A DNA stretch of 12,965 bases from a candidate division NC10 bacterium SPGG6 (GTDB lineage: Bacteria; Methylomirabilota; Methylomirabilia; Methylomirabilales; CSP1-5): the NCBI GenBank assembly GCA_001643535.1, contig LXTG01000080.1, positions 1 to 12,965 of the forward strand, in the 5' to 3' direction. The notes beneath the pieces are model-generated. The model was not told the DNA's origin. It ran no database searches and saw nothing but the letters and a program-made list of their open reading frames with translations. Numbering within the stretch: position 1 is the stretch's first letter; every line of letters starts with the position of its first letter. The position numbers and the translations under genes are program-made. Below, piece after piece: positions 12,000 to 12,965 of the stretch.

Positions 12000-12965
12000 T
12001 CATTGTTTTTTCCGCTCCAGGACGCCAAGCCCTCGGACTTCGGAGAGGGGGATGGGCTGTTCAAATCCCTTGGCTTTGACCTCCATCTGCTTTCCAATCT
12101 TGACGAGAGGCCCGACGTCTTGGCGTGTGGCCTCGGAGATCAAGATCTGGCCCCCTGTGGTGAAGGACTGGATGCGGGAGGTGAGGTTGACATGACTGCC
12201 CACCACCCCGTACTTCATGCGTTCGGGCGAGCCGATATTCCCCACCACCACTTGGCCCGTGTGCACCCCGATGCCCATTTCCACGTCGGGCAGGCCGTCC
12301 TGTCTGTTCTGTTCATTGACCGCGGCCATCGCCAACTGCATCGCCACGGCGCACGCCACCGCCCGTTGCGCATCGTCCTCCTGCCAGATGGGCGCCCCGA
12401 ACAGGACGAAGATCGCGTCGCCAATGAACTCATCGATGGTGCCCTGGTACTGCTTGATGATCGTGACCATGGTGGCGAGATAGCGATTGAGGAGGGCCAC
12501 GACCCGTTCCGGTGCTAATCGTTCCGACAGCGATGTGAAGCCGTGGAGATCAGACATCATCATCGTGATCTTGCGCTTTTCCCCTCCCAACTGCAGTCCG
12601 GTGGGGGAGTCTAGCAGGCTGGTGACCACGTCATCCGTCAGGTAGCGCCCAAAGGTCTGGCGAATGAACCGGTTGCGCAGCTCAAGCTGGTCAGCAAGTC
12701 GCCGAATTTCCTCCATCGCCCGCTTGAGGGCCAACTGGGTCTCGACGCGGGCGAGAACCACGGGGAAATCGAGCGGTTTCGTCACATAGTCATTCGCCCC
12801 GATTTGCAAGGCTTCGACAATTTCACTGCTCTGATCTTTCGCCGTCGCCATGATGACGGGCAGGTCTGCCATCGAATAGCGGTTGCGGAGGATCTTGAGG
12901 ACATCCAAGCCGCTGATGCCGGGCATCATAATGTCGAGGAGCACCAGGTCGAAGTGCTCCGCCTC
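12000..12965 (-). CDS. Response regulator with class III nucleotide cyclase domain, 5' end outside the window
   Basis: The 321 residues present begin inside the receiver domain (numbering from the edge): phospho-acceptor D11 in VLLDIMMPGISG, T41 and K63 in YVTKPLD. After a helical linker (about 75-115) comes the class III cyclase domain: metal ligands D139 (SDLHGFT) and D183 (FIGDAIFVLFG), N260 and R264 (VNLTSR) for transition-state contacts. All catalytic residues are present, so it should be active. The base-specifying positions read E179 (four before D183) and G253 (seven before N260), not the Lys and Thr/Asp of adenylate cyclases; Glu is the guanylate-cyclase residue. Phosphorylation of D11 probably controls activity; the kinase is not in view. 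Its stop is 52 bases before the peroxiredoxin-CNB gene. Confidence 0.94.
   Translation of the reverse strand, partial: EAEHFDLVLLDIMMPGISGLDVLKILRNRYSMADLPVIMATAKDQSSEIVEALQIGANDYVTKPLDFPVVLARVETQLALKRAMEEIRRLADQLELRNRFIRQTFGRYLTDDVVTSLLDSPTGLQLGGEKRKITMMMSDLHGFTSLSERLAPERVVALLNRYLATMVTIIKQYQGTIDEFIGDAIFVLFGAPIWQEDDAQRAVACAVAMQLAMAAVNEQNRQDGLPDVEMGIGVHTGQVVVGNIGSPERMKYGVVGSHVNLTSRIQSFTTGGQILISEATRQDVGPLVKIGKQMEVKAKGFEQPIPLSEVRGLGVLERKKQ

Noticed and set aside
11948..12097. 50-residue N-terminal extension of the peroxiredoxin, back to 12097
   Set aside because: It overlaps the end of the cyclase gene in another frame, and the GGGAGGA site points to ATG 11947.
1..12965. CRISPR array, insertion sequence or integrase beside selC
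   Set aside because: No spaced direct repeats of CRISPR type, no transposase or integrase motifs on either strand, and no direct repeat of the tRNA 3' end was noticed.

Overview
The window is GC-rich with strong AGGAGG-type ribosome sites and ordinary bacterial sigma70-like promoters. The gene set fits a Gram-negative-type bacterium with selenoprotein and Tat-exported redox chemistry: tRNA-Sec, SelB, TatA and an FdhD remnant. There are also many nucleotide second-messenger proteins: PilZ, HD-GYP, a class III cyclase and a cyclic-nucleotide-binding domain. The gene content would suit a lineage such as Methylomirabilota (NC10), Nitrospirota or a deltaproteobacterial group. The sequence alone does not decide between them.

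Left part (1-3651). A minus-strand gene start runs off the left edge. It is followed by about 850 bases without a convincing gene, which hold a perfect 11-bp inverted repeat, heptamer repeats and other short dyads. Two PilZ-type genes follow on the plus strand, separated by a doubtful small ORF. The second has a five-unit Ala/Glu/Pro/Gly/Asp repeat before its PilZ domain. A tRNA-Sec gene (selC, anticodon TCA) lies on the minus strand with its own promoter. Next comes a response regulator with an HD-GYP domain (predicted c-di-GMP phosphodiesterase). Its 3' end overlaps the 3' end of lon by 21 bases.

Middle (3631-10053). An hsp20-lon protein quality-control pair is transcribed leftward. It is divergent from a P1/S58 (DmpA/NylC-like) peptidase, and recognisable promoters face both ways. 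Then come tatA and selB on the minus strand, each with a TTGxxx-17-type promoter. SelB and selC together show that the organism reads UGA as selenocysteine. No selenoprotein gene, selA or selD is seen here.

Right part (10054-12965). A short promoter-driven ORF for a one-helix membrane protein runs directly into the 3' part of fdhD, whose 5' half (with the CxxC sulfur-carrier motif) is absent. Next to it is a plus-strand fragment of an anthranilate/aminodeoxychorismate synthase gene. This looks like a rearranged scar. The last two genes are the most interesting: a response regulator with a class III nucleotide cyclase domain, then 52 bases on a two-domain protein joining a typical 2-Cys peroxiredoxin to a cyclic-nucleotide-binding domain. 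The cyclase has Glu/Gly at its base-specifying positions instead of the adenylate-cyclase Lys/Thr-or-Asp. The binding domain has Thr after the phosphate-binding Arg. Both details point, without proof, to cGMP. The pair may form a phospho-signal to cyclic nucleotide to peroxide-defence circuit.
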